Source: Turnera subulata (taxonomy: Eukaryota; Streptophyta; Magnoliopsida; Malpighiales; Passifloraceae). Taken from it: a DNA stretch of 64,000 nucleotides. Position 1 is the stretch's first letter, and each line of letters starts with the position of its first letter. Of the stretch, positions 21,162-31,311 are shown piece after piece. The DNA is taken from the NCBI GenBank assembly GCA_028386065.3, contig JAKUCV010000854.1:62001-126000 (forward strand), written 5' to 3'. Below the pieces are notes generated by a model. That model was given only the letters and a program-made list of their open reading frames with translations. It had not been told where the DNA came from and did not search any database. Made by a program: the position numbers and the translations under genes.

Positions 21162-21760
21162 GGTGTGATCGACTTTGTTGTTCGGTTTGGTTGCTTCTCT
21201 TGGATCCTCCAAGGTTTCCGGGTCTTTCCGCTGCACTTGATTGTCAAGTTTGCATGCCCGGATACTTACATTTTTAACTGGGTTCCTCTCGGGGTTTGCA
21301 AAGACTGGGTCTTTGGCTTTCAACCGGGCCATCTCACAGGGTTGTGAAGACTGAGTCTTTGACTTTTGACTAGACTTCAACATCTATAGTCACCTCATGG
21401 TCTTAGGTTCGAATTGGATGTGTTTGGGGTCATTTCAGTAGTTTTGGTTCCCTCATCATCTGACAGATTCTCTCATGGTTGGCTCGTCTGGACCCTATGC
21501 CTTTTATGCTAATTATTGGGGATGTACCTTGTCCCTTCTGACATACGAGTTGGAAGTGGGGGTGATACCCCTAGTTTCTTGCTGTGGTTTGAGAGGCGGA
21601 GCTTAATGCATCCCTATTCTATCGGTTAACTTCGGGCATTTCTTCATGACATCCAATGAGGGTTGGGCTTATCGTGCGCCTGGGGAACGAGAGTGGGGGC
21701 GACGTGCCCTTACTATGCATTGAGGCCTGATAAGTTATGCGTGCATGGAATTGTTCACAT
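21162..21760. repeat. Degenerate repeat-rich region of Gypsy-1
   Basis: No gene. Loosely repeated words such as ACTGGGTC-TTTGGCTTT and GTTTGCAAAGACTGGG, then GGGTGATACCCCTAG and CGACGTGCCC, parallel the decayed arrays of Gypsy-2 (48360-49560) and Gypsy-3. The level of decay is high. Confidence 0.5.
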
Positions 21761-21919
21761 ATAAAGCATTGATTATTGCAAATTCAAGTAAAAGACAACG
21801 GATGCCCCTTATCTCAATGAACAGTTTGATCCCAGTAAATGGGTGCAACCTTCTCTCTTTTTTTCCTTCTTTTTCTTTTTATTTTCACCCCCTCTCCCCA
21901 ATTTTTTTGGAATTTTCCG

Positions 21920-22130
21920 GGCGGTTCTGTGCCATCGACCGGGCAGTCATGTGGGGGGATGACCACCGCTGCACGGCAGTCTTGCATGGATGACCGCTGG
22001 CAGTGGCGGTCTTCACAATATGACCGCCGACAGTGGCGGTCATGTGTCCCTAGAACTTCCTTTTTGGCCTTTGGACCCGGGCTTTTAGGGTTTTCACGAG
22101 TTTTGCCGACCCTAAAATGGGATAAATAAG
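21920..22130 (+). promoter_or_regulatory. GACCGCC-rich module and TATA box of the antisense gene in Gypsy-1
   Basis: ATGACCGCC/GGCGGTCAT-type words in both orientations fill 21920-22046 (for example near 21960, 21990, 22006, 22021 and 22036). A TATA-like GATAAATAAG follows at 22121-22130 and the gene's ATG is at 22176. The LTR of the same element has a comparable module upstream of its own TATA box on the other strand. Confidence 0.6.
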
Positions 22131-22175
22131 ATCCTCGTAATTCGTCATAACATATCAAATACATCTAGGGCAACC

Positions 22176-23498
22176 ATGAGTGAGGATTTCCATGCTAAAG
22201 TACTCAAGTGGATGGTGAGTGTTCCCCCTGTATGTCGTATAGATTTCGCGGTGCTAGGCTTGTCCAGATTGTTCAAGCTTCGTGGTGTGGTGATGAACAA
22301 AAATTTGATTTGCGCTGCTGCCAAATTCTGGGACAAGAGTCGCCATGTATTCCGTTTTGGGTAGGGCATGGTAGAGCTGTGTCCTACGGTTGATGAATTC
22401 AACACCTTCTTGAAAGCTAAATTCATAAAGGGTGTTGCCATGGTTTCCCTTGATGATGCTATCCTGAAGGAAGTGAGCAAATTCCTCTTTCTAACTGAAG
22501 GTGAGGTCCAATTCTTCATGAATCAAAACAATCACCTGGAGCTATCAAAGATCATTGACCGATACTTCCTTGGCGGCTCAGAACAATATTGCAAGGAGAA
22601 GGACTTCGGTTGGAGAGAGGAACGCAATCATGCCCTTGCCCTTGTGATGGTACGAGAATTCCTCTTGGTAGGATCCCCTGGTGTTTGCCCTCTCCAAGTT
22701 GGCGCGCTAGTGGCTAGCCTTTTTTGTGAAAAGAGCTTGACCCCTGTGATATTGGGCGAGACCCTCCACTGCTTGGATGCGCTGGCCGACAATCACAGTG
22801 ACCCATTGACTGGTTCCCCTCTTTTACTCCAGGTGAATATATTCGACCGTCTTTTCTTTGATTACTATCCTTTTCACCTTCCCATTTTGTTATAGTGATC
22901 TCCCCTCTTCTTGCAGATATGGCTATGTCGACACCTTATATTGATTGATCGTCCTCGAGCTGATCCTACAAACTATGTCAGTCGGGGCTGTAACGTTTTC
23001 TTCCGTACAGTTCGAGGATGGATTACCTACATGAAGGATCTTGAAGCCCCGCAAGTCACGTGGTTCTGTCGATGGCTCGGAATGGAAGAAGTGGTCATCC
23101 GTTCTGTGTGCAAGGATTAGGTATCACTCCCAGGTGTAGAAAGGTCCACATACTATCTAAGGAGGATACTCAGGCAATTTGGCATACCAAACAATTCCAT
23201 CTGATATCCCCATTCCGGTCACCGTCCTATGAAAACTGCTGCTCTGAAAGCTATCAAGGGAGGTTGGGAATTGCCTTTAAGGGAACCAACCGACAGTCAT
23301 TTTGAGATTCATCCTCCTACGCCCTACTTAGAATGGTTGAACAAAGATGTGGCTGCTTCGGAGAGATCTTTGCGTCTTTCAAGGGAGGCGTTTCTAGAAG
23401 GACCTCTGCCTCCAGGATTTGAGTCTCCTGAACATCCCATCAGAAAGCGCAAGGATGAGGAGGGCGAGTCGAGCCGGAAGAAGCACAAGAAGAATTGA
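22176..23498 (+). pseudogene. DUF7745-like transposon-borne gene, spliced, with three in-frame stops
   Basis: A single frame runs from ATG 22176 to TGA 23498. Exon 1 (22176-22832) contains FWDKSRHVFRFG followed by ELCPTVDEFNTFL, the pattern I associate with the plant DUF7745 family, and ends ...LLLQ at a GT donor. An 84-bp phase-0 intron (22833-22916, ending TTCTTGCAG) precedes WLCRHLILIDRP. The C-terminal part (about 23229-23498) ends in a basic KRKDEEGESSRKKHKK tail that looks like a nuclear signal. Stops at 22362 (TAG), 23118 (TAG) and about 23196 (TGA) break it. The gene lies opposite to gag and converges on it. The function of the family is unknown, and the assignment is from memory, not from a search. 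Confidence 0.72.
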
Positions 23499-24157
23499 GT
23501 CCTATCTCAACAATTATCTCTTTACATTCATAATGCATGCGAATAAATGAGTGAACAAAACTCCCCTTATCTGTTTTGTTAATCTTTGGACTATTACTTA
23601 ACAAAATGGAACCGGACCCAATTTGGGCTTCCTATGTATTCATGGCTTGTTATTATTTTCTTTTTTCTTTTTTTTTCTTTTTTTTTAAGTTTGTTTTTGT
23701 AGAAGCTCATGAAATCAGGTTCACGTAGTTCTTTTTACATTGTTTGTAAGTCCCAAAAAGTTCCCTTTCTCCGGTTTCCTTGTAGTTTTGTTATATTCTT
23801 TTGAGCCGTTCACCATGGGGTCTTCCACAATTGGTCTTTTCATTGAATGCTTTCCGGAAGCCCTTCCCTTGTTTGGGTTGCTTGATGACAAAGGTGACTT
23901 GATGCTTTGTCAATTAGACTATTGGAATTTTTGGGAACTTAATCGATGTCATCGTTTTTACTAGTATTAGCCCTAGGATTAATTTCCATAGATTTTAGGG
24001 AGTTTCGTCCAGCTCATTATATTCATATGTATCATGTATGCATGAAGAAATTCCCAAGATAGTCACATATGAAAAAAAAAGTGCCTTTACTTATTTGGAA
24101 ACATAACATGACAACGACTCGCCTATCGGCATTTTTTTAGACTAAATTTCAAACTCA
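23499..24157. other. Convergent intergenic region of Gypsy-1
   Basis: AT-rich DNA between the end of the + strand pseudogene and the end of the - strand protease frame, with a T-rich run at 23650-23690. No gene or motif is recognised. The RT, RNase H and integrase of a full gypsy element would be expected about here and are absent. Confidence 0.6.
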
Positions 24158-25580
24158 TCAGCTAGGCACCCAGTGTAGACCAACACCCATCTCTTCAAAT
24201 TGCCCCGTCTTCATCAAAGAGATCTTTGCAGCCAAAATCTTCATCCTCTTCACCCCTTTCTTCTCCTTCTTCTGGATCCTCCACTTCTTCTGGATAACAA
24301 TCAAAGAATAGCTCAAATCCCGGCTTCCTAACTTTTGTGACGCTGCATACCCATGGTTCACGAAATCCACAAAAGGAAAGTCTTCCCCTTCTTTCATAAA
24401 ATAGCCATTCAGTGTCTTCAAATAGGGGTTCATGGGGAAGTCCCACTCTTGCTTCTTTCTCTGAACTAATGCCCTAGCATGGTTCTTCTCCCTTTGCTTC
24501 TCCAATTCCATTGAGGTTGGAGTGTATCCCAGACCAAAAAGTGGTGCGGCCTTTGAAATTAGGGGAGTCACTGATATCTCTTGTTGTCTCTTCCCCAACC
24601 ACATGATTGGAAAATACCTCATCTTTTCCATGATCCCTATGACTGCAACATTACCGAAAGGGTCGTAATAAGGCGGTTTGCAAACTAGATTGTCTGTCAT
24701 TATAGCACCGACGGACTCAAAGAGAAAACCTGACAATGACACCTCCTCGTCTCCTTCAATCCCGAATACTGGCTTGATATTCTTCTCGATCGTCTCCCCT
24801 TTGATCGTGACTAACCCTCCTTGATAAGGAAGCCGCAGCATTTGATGCAAAGTGGACGCTACATCTCGGGCTTGATGCAACCAGAGTCTCCCAAGAAGTA
24901 AGTTAAAGCTGGATGCGATGTCAAGCACTTGGAATTCTATCACAAAAGGAGCAGGCCCGATTGCCACTTCCAATTTTATCATCCCTAGAACTTCCCTTCG
25001 AGCGTTGTCATATGCTCTTACCACTATTTGAGATGGCAAGAAATCTGTAGCCACAAATCCCAACAAGCTCGCAGTTTTCAAAGGACATACATTCAAAGCC
25101 GTTTCATTTTCTATCAGTACCAAGGGTACTTGGTTATCTTTGAATTGGATGGTGATGTACAATGTCTCAACATGAATTTCCTTGCTCGGGAGCAAATCCT
25201 TATCGGAGAAGAATATTTGATTATCAGTTTCCATAGAGGCTATCATGTTGGCTAATGTCTCTGGTATAGTGTCAATAGGGACCTGGGCTTTGTTTAAGGT
25301 TTGAAGGACCTTCTCCCCAATGCAGACGTGAGGCCATCAGTAGCCCCCAAATTGAAATGTTTGCTGGAGTCTTCTTCAGCTGCTTAACTATCATATCTTC
25401 TTCAGGATCCGTTGTTTCTTCAAGTTCATCTAAACGAAGAGGAGCTCTCCTTGCTATCCTTCCGAATCTGGTGATCACATCAACTTCCTCATTCGAATCT
25501 ACATACTCACTGAGGTCAAGTACAAAGCATTCAAGTTCAGATGTGGGCTCTGCCCCTATCATATCAATCTCCTCGTGCAA
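24158..25580 (-). pseudogene. Gypsy-1 protease region, frameshifted
   Basis: The frame 25246-24158 (362 residues) has a retropepsin-like fold: YITIQFKDNQVPLVLIENETALNVCPLKTA, then a FQVLDI-SSFNLLLGRLWLH block (the usual second half). The active-site loop, normally D-N/S-G-S/A, reads ENET, so the catalytic Asp is lost. The upstream part (25580-25272) links to gag in another frame. Near the end a second frame (24446-24195) takes over with the acidic DPEEGEERGEEDEDF tail, showing another frameshift. Confidence 0.82.
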
Positions 25581-26880
25581 GGGTAGTGGATTAAGCTTGG
25601 TGTTGGGCTCTTGGGTACGATTATTTCATTCCTCTCTATCATATCCTGGATCTCGTGGCGGAGTCGGGGGCAATTATCAGTAATATGCCCAGCCATCTGA
25701 TGGAATTCACAGAACTTGTTAGGGTCTCCTCTAAGAGGCAGATCGGGCCTTAGATCCAAAGGCTGCAACAAGCCCTTCTCCATGCATTTCTTGAGCATCT
25801 TCCCCAAGGACATAGGGAGAGGAGTAAAGTCCCTGGGCTTTTATCCAATCTGTAGTGGTGCCTAGATGGCAACATGGTTCACCGCAACAGACCTTTTTCC
25901 TTGAGACACATTAAAGTTTCCTCTGGACGAAGGGGCATCCACAGAGGACTTGATTTTCCCAGAGCTGATAGCATCCTTCAATTGTATCCCAGCCCCGATA
26001 AGTGCCTTGAAGTTTGTATAGTAGTTTACGACCATGCGATCATAGTAAGCTGGATGGAGATTCTTAATCACCATTTGCACTTGGTCCTCTTCAGTGGGCC
26101 TATTTACCATCAATGATGCCTTACCGTGCCATCTCAAGATATAGGCAGAGAAGGTCTCCTCAGCCTCCTTCTTGGTTGTCTCAAGGTCCCTCTTGGTGAC
26201 ATCTACTTCTGTATTATAACTGCACTGGTTTACAAACTCTCGGCAGAAGTCTTCCCATTTACTCACCTTACTTTCATCCAAGGTCATGAACCACTTCAAC
26301 ACCTCCCCCGACAAAGTCCTTTGGAATAGTTGAACCATCAGCTTTGGTCCTATCTCCATGGGCTGCAGCATCCTCACATAGATCTTTAGGTGGATTGCAG
26401 GACATCCTGTCTCGTTGAACTTCTCAATATCGGGCATCTTAAATTTTTCAGGCAGCCAGGCACCAGGGAACAGGGATATGTAGTCCAAGTTCCAGTCATC
26501 TTCCTTCCTCTTCATGGTCTTCAAATACTCTACTACTCTTTTAATTCTCTCCTCATCTCCCTTGAATTCCTGTGTCACTGAGTCCTCGTCCTGAATGACC
26601 ACCACCTTACTCGCAATGCTTGATTTTCAGACTTGTCCCCCATCACTCCCAAGTGACACCATCTTCCCTTTTTGTAAAGCCAACAGCGCTTCTCTGACCT
26701 TTGGATCTTTCGACAATTCCATGGATTCCTCACCCACATTTGTCTTTGCACTGTTGTCCTCACTCTTTTCGTCCTGGCAGTTAAAGTACGAAAATCAGAG
26801 ACTCGGCATTCCATGGGCTTCCCAGTATGTATTATTTCATTAGGTTCGGAGTATGCAAGAATAAGGGGCAAACTAATCAC
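25559..26880 (-). pseudogene. Gypsy-1 gag (Retrotransposon gag domain and CCHC-like knuckle), broken
   Basis: The main frame 26605-25862 (247 residues) carries the gypsy gag core: P-IHLKIYVRMLQ, QLFQRTLSGEVLKWF, FCREFVNQCSYNTEVDVTKRDLE, ETFSAYILRWHGKA. An N-terminal part may extend to 26880 in another frame. The next frame (25813-25559) has KFCEFHQMAGHITDNCPRLRHEI, a C-x2-H-x4-H-x4-C variant knuckle common in plant gypsy gag. The frames do not join without shifts. Confidence 0.85.
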
Positions 26881-27275
26881 ATTTACTCGAGTTCACAACA
26901 ATAAATCAGACAAATGCACGTACCACTTATTGATTCATAATGCATGGGAAGCTCAATGTATGCAGCTGGTTGGGGGCCAAAAGATTGCCGCTAGGGAATA
27001 GATAGACCTACTCACATGTGATAATGGATATCGCGTGAGGTCCAAGGCCCATTAATCCTCATCATTGCTAAACATCATGAAACGGATTCACTCAAGCCGC
27101 CATCGCTTAAAGAAAGCATTGTGGTGGACTTGGATTCCCTCGCCCTCTTACGGTAAAGGCTTCTCATCAATCATCATGAATGCAAGGCACTTATGATGAC
27201 AAGTAAAAGGCACACAAGATTCTACAATCGCACAAAGTGTCTTGAACCCACTACTTCCTTAGCGGAGTAGCCAAC
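26881..27275 (-). other. Gypsy-1 leader with possible primer-binding site
   Basis: No gene. Directly beside the LTR, on the - strand, the text is GTTGGCTACTCCGCTAAGG (27257-27275). The position fits a primer-binding site beginning TGGCTACTCCGC, but I cannot name the tRNA. Confidence 0.45.
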
Positions 27276-28850
27276 TGTGAATACCCGACCCAAAATCACT
27301 TGGGCCTATTCACCTCTTTCCTTACATCTTCTTCTTCGGGTCAATCCCATGTCAATGGAGTCGCCACCCAAATTTTATTAAGGCCAAATGGGAAAAACCT
27401 TTAGATGACTCCTTTAGCTACATGGTTATGGCGAACCAAAGACATGGGATCGGGGGTTCGTAACAGATGGGAAGGTGTTAGGCACCATCCGTGCTGGGTC
27501 GAGACTTTGTGCAATTGATGAATATAAATGTGCCTTGTGCAGGTGCGCAGGTGTGGAAAATAAAAGAATGGGGGAGAAGAAGAAGATTTGGCTTGCATCC
27601 CGTTGTAAAACCGAGACTACCTACGTACCCGAGTGACCGGGGTCAAAGCCACGTAGTTCTAAACATGGCACTAATCGGCTACTTACATCATCAAAAGCAT
27701 CATCATGTGATCAACAAGAATCAATCAAAAGAGTTTAGTGTTACCTCTTGTAGCCTTACTCTAGCTCCTTGCAATGGGTTGAGTTCTACACCCACCTTCT
27801 TGCCACTTCTAAGCTCAATGGATGGTCCTGCTCTTAATTCCTCCTTGGTAGACTACTGCTGATGCCTCGCACGAAACTCCTCCAGAGTTTGTGCTTAGGA
27901 ATGTATCTCTAGACTTGGAGAAGTAGAGTTTCTCCAAGCACTCAAGGCTTATGGGTGTATATGTGAGAAAAATTGTGTCCCTTGAAATGTGTGTGAGGGG
28001 TCCTATTTATAGTGTTCTGGGCATGGACGTGCTTAATGGTGAAGATTATGCCCGAAAATGTGGTCCAAAACCGCGTAGAATCGAATTAGAAACAAAATTG
28101 GAAAAAATCGGAGGTTCTGGGCACCTTTAACCGCCGGCAGCGGTGGTCAACCTTTGGATGACTACCAGTGCCGGCGGTCATGTGAGGGTTATCGCTAGCA
28201 CCTGGCGGTCGTTGCGAGAGGACCGCCGGTCACCTCGCGTGTCACTCGTTCTTTTCTTTTTTGACCCCCAGTCTCCCTAATTCAGCTCTAATTTAATCCT
28301 ACCGCATAATTAACCCCTAATCAACCCAGAATCACTCAATTACTTGATCACCACTTCCATAAATCATTCCAAGACTAATTGATTACACATTGACACCCAT
28401 TATTAAGCAAAATTACCAAAAACACAATGTCTACTTAAATGATGATTTAACTCTGACTTTCCACGAAAATCAGAGCTAAGATTACTCTGCAAGAATTGTG
28501 TTAATGGGCTAATCAAACTTTGGAGAATTAACTTGGGCCCTTAAACCCATTCTTAACCTAAGAATAAATCATTTCAATATAATTGGATTAAGGAATAGAT
28601 AAAAGGCCCAAGTGACATATTCCAGCCTAAATAAACCTTATTATATATTTTATTCCAAGATTAAATCATCTCATTAATCCTAGAGTTCAAATGCATGAAG
28701 GTCTAAATTACCAAAATACATCATCTCTACTAAGTTAAATTCATGACATGTCTTAATCCTAAGATTGAATCATCTCATCAATTCCAGGTTCAAGTATGTT
28801 TAAAATCTAATTCTAGTAGAAAATTCGTAGGTCAAATTTGGGTATTCACA
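27276..28850 (-). repeat. Gypsy-1 5' LTR
   Basis: A 1575-bp LTR with perfect 11-bp terminal inverted repeats, TGTGAATACCC / GGGTATTCACA. On the - strand a TATA box (CACTATAAATAGGA, 28001-28014) lies downstream of a GACCGCC-rich module (28130-28235). It is homologous to the LTRs at 46598-48245 and 59956-61522, but more distant from them than they are from each other. LINE-2 sequence starts directly after it. Confidence 0.88.
28001..28235 (-). promoter_or_regulatory. Gypsy-1 LTR promoter: TATA box and GACCGCC module
   Basis: Reading leftward, a group of GACCGCC / GGCGGTC words (28235 to 28130) is followed about 115 bp on by CTATAAATAGG (28003-28013). The spacing and the TATA text recur in Gypsy-2. 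Confidence 0.65.
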
Positions 28851-29662
28851 CCAGGTTTGATGTTTTAACTTATTATATGACTGTTGAAAGACCATTCCCA
28901 CAGGTTAAGGAGCCGGCGTCGTCCCTAATCACGGCACCCCCATTGGGTAAGAATATCAGTAGTGGACTCCAAGGGATTGCGTCGACTTCGGGACTGAGAC
29001 AATCTAACCCGGAAATTCCTCCCCACAATTCGGGGTTGAAGAAAACCAGACCGAAATAAACTACTCAATCTTCTCATCCCTCCTCATCTCCATCCTCTAC
29101 TTCAACAAGTTTTATTAAACCACTGCCTACACACGCCACCACCCATGGAGAGTCCTCTACACTGATTGACCTAGAGAAACCTAACCCTGCACTACCACCA
29201 CAAATTTCCCAACCTGTCACTACCCTGCTTATCCTCGTGATCTCCCCCTCAAATAAGCCCATGCCAAGCCCTATGCCCATGCAAGAAATATCCATGTACC
29301 TCAAGGCCAAATCAAGCCGAACTAATAGGAAAATTAAAAAGCCTTTGCCTTTTACACGTGAACAAAACCTCCCCAAGATCCTGACCCTCACCTGCCTTTT
29401 CCCCTGACTTACTGCCACTGTCTCACCCTTCCCCGCCGAAAATTTTTTCACCCGCCTCCTTGAAATGATTTTCCTAAATCCCTCTAAGTCTAATAGTATG
29501 GATACTGCATTTGATACAAGTTTGGGACATATGGTCATGCCATCTAATGTAATAAACTCTATTAATGGTACTTCCCACTCTTTAACAGTTGTTGCTCCTA
29601 TGGAAAATAAAGGAGCTTTGGACGAGATTAATACTGATACTAATGTATCAGAAGCTTGACCC
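28851..29662 (+). pseudogene. LINE-2 ORF1 C-terminal tail
   Basis: Two pieces in the same frame (to 29059 and 29465-29659, with a stop-containing stretch between) give a Ser/Pro/Thr-rich tail (PPLGKNISSGLQGIA, PSSSPSSTSTSFIKPLP, SNVINSINGTSHSLTVV). This low-complexity region usually follows the zinc knuckle of ORF1. The DUF4283 core itself is not present. Confidence 0.65.
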
Positions 29663-29720
29663 CTTGACTAGTGGATGATTTGTATCCTTTTCCTTTATAT
29701 ATGATTATTTTATGGACTTA

Positions 29721-30234
29721 TGTTGGAATTTTATGGATCATATTTAACAAATAAATATGTGCACAGCGGAAATTATTAAATAGAATTTAGAACACCAACC
29801 TTCTAAATTCAATGAAGCCTGTAGATGATTAATTCCTGCCTTTCCTGCCTTCTTCAATGTCCACAGCAGTTGATCTGGGGTTTAATCACTAGGAAGAAAC
29901 CCACTGATCACAACCTAAATGCCTATGTGTTTATTTCTTTTCAGTGAGGGTTCTTTGATTATCTGGGAACAGGGTAGTGTCTTTTGTCTCACGTTAGAAA
30001 CATTCAGTCTCTTCTTTTTCTCTCCTTCAGACCCAATACACAACTCTTGTATTTATAACAGAGTTTGGGACTTTTGAAACACTGTGGAGATAATACCTAT
30101 ATTATCTCCACACCCTTTAAATCCTCACTCTATCTGTTACCCATAACAGACTAGGATTTGAATTACACCAGATAAACCCATCCAGATGAGATCTTATCAC
30201 TAAAGATCCCCATCATGGGTGTCATTATCCAATA
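29721..30234 (-). repeat. Copia-3 3' LTR (left)
   Basis: TGTTGGAATTTT ... ATTATCCAATA. The polypurine tract GAGTGGGAGA (- strand, 30235-30244) borders it. On the - strand a TATA box, GTTATAAATACAAG, lies at 30046-30059. Confidence 0.92.
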
Positions 30235-31311
30235 TCTCCCACTCACACATGATGGACATAACCATCTGGGCTCAAAGAAATAACTTTCATACCAGGCAAA
30301 TAGGTCATGTGACCAACATACCAGTAAGAGCTCCTCGTTGTACATCTGTTAAGAGTATACAACAGCTCAAGTAGAGTAGATATGTAAGTTCCCCAGAATC
30401 ATTTAATTGTATTTAAAGAGACCCCTAGACCTCAGTCTCAACGTGTATTCACAATTATGTTTTACATAAAAACATAAACGGCCGTTTTGCGAATACCAAG
30501 AAAAATACAATACTTAATGATCTTGCTTTTTACTTAGAACTTTACTTCTTAACTTAGTCGCTTTTCTGACATACCCTGTTAGGTCGTATCACTCATGATC
30601 GTTATGAGTACAGCCAAGATAGCAACACTAAATTAAGATTTCAAGTAATAGTAAAAGGTCGATAAGGGAACTTGTGAGAAATTAAAAATTTCTCAAGGCT
30701 CACACAGTAGAAAAACGAGATCTTTTTCCTACTCCTTGTATGGTCACTAGCACACATGGTATGAATTCATGCGTCACAGTATTGTTTTCTCCATCCCTTG
30801 TTGGAGCATACGTCATTTAATAATACTGTGTAGGTAACAGTCCAAACACACCTAGTGTTTGACTTGGGTCCATCACTCTACCATATCCCAAACCGGACCC
30901 TACCTAGCTTTTGAACAGACAAGATAAAACATTACTTAGTTTCATCTCCAGTCAAACATGATTGACCTCATCTTGAATAATATCAAGGCGACAAAATTGT
31001 TTTAAGTCAGGCTCTTACGGAATAGGAACTCACCCCATTCTTGACTTAAAACTGTCTTACCCCTATGACACCCAGTCATAGAGATGGTTACTCGTGTGAG
31101 AGAGCTAACCTGTCTGTTAGACATATCTTTTGGATGACAAAGACACCAAGTCCTTCATCCCTACATATGCTCTCAACATATACATATGCATGTTACAAAA
31201 ACATGCATCCTTGTATACATGAATAATTATACAATAATAGGCATTTGAATAAAACCAAGAATTTTATAATGAACATACAGTCAAGGGAAAAAACAACAAA
31301 AATAGTTAAAA
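30235..31311 (-). other. Copia-3 3' noncoding region
   Basis: About 1.08 kb between the pol stop and the 3' LTR with no open frame of note. Most copia elements have a short gap here, so the length is unusual. I recognise no motif other than the polypurine tract at its left edge. Confidence 0.7.

Larger units (their letters stand above)
21162..28850 (-). mobile_element. Gypsy-1: gag-protease-only Ty3/gypsy derivative with an antisense gene
   Basis: One LTR (27276-28850) is present at the right, the 5' end in element orientation. To its left on the - strand come a leader, gag and protease (26605-24158), and no RT, RNase H or integrase. Further left, on the + strand, is a spliced DUF7745-like pseudogene with its own promoter region (21900-23498). 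The left end, where the 3' LTR should be, is cut off at the Copia-2 LTR. The order matches Gypsy-2 and Gypsy-3, where LTR, degenerate array, GACCGCC region and antisense gene follow one another. Confidence 0.8.

Noticed and set aside
29074..29538. 154-residue frame on the - strand
   Set aside because: It is the antisense shadow of the LINE-2 ORF1 tail.
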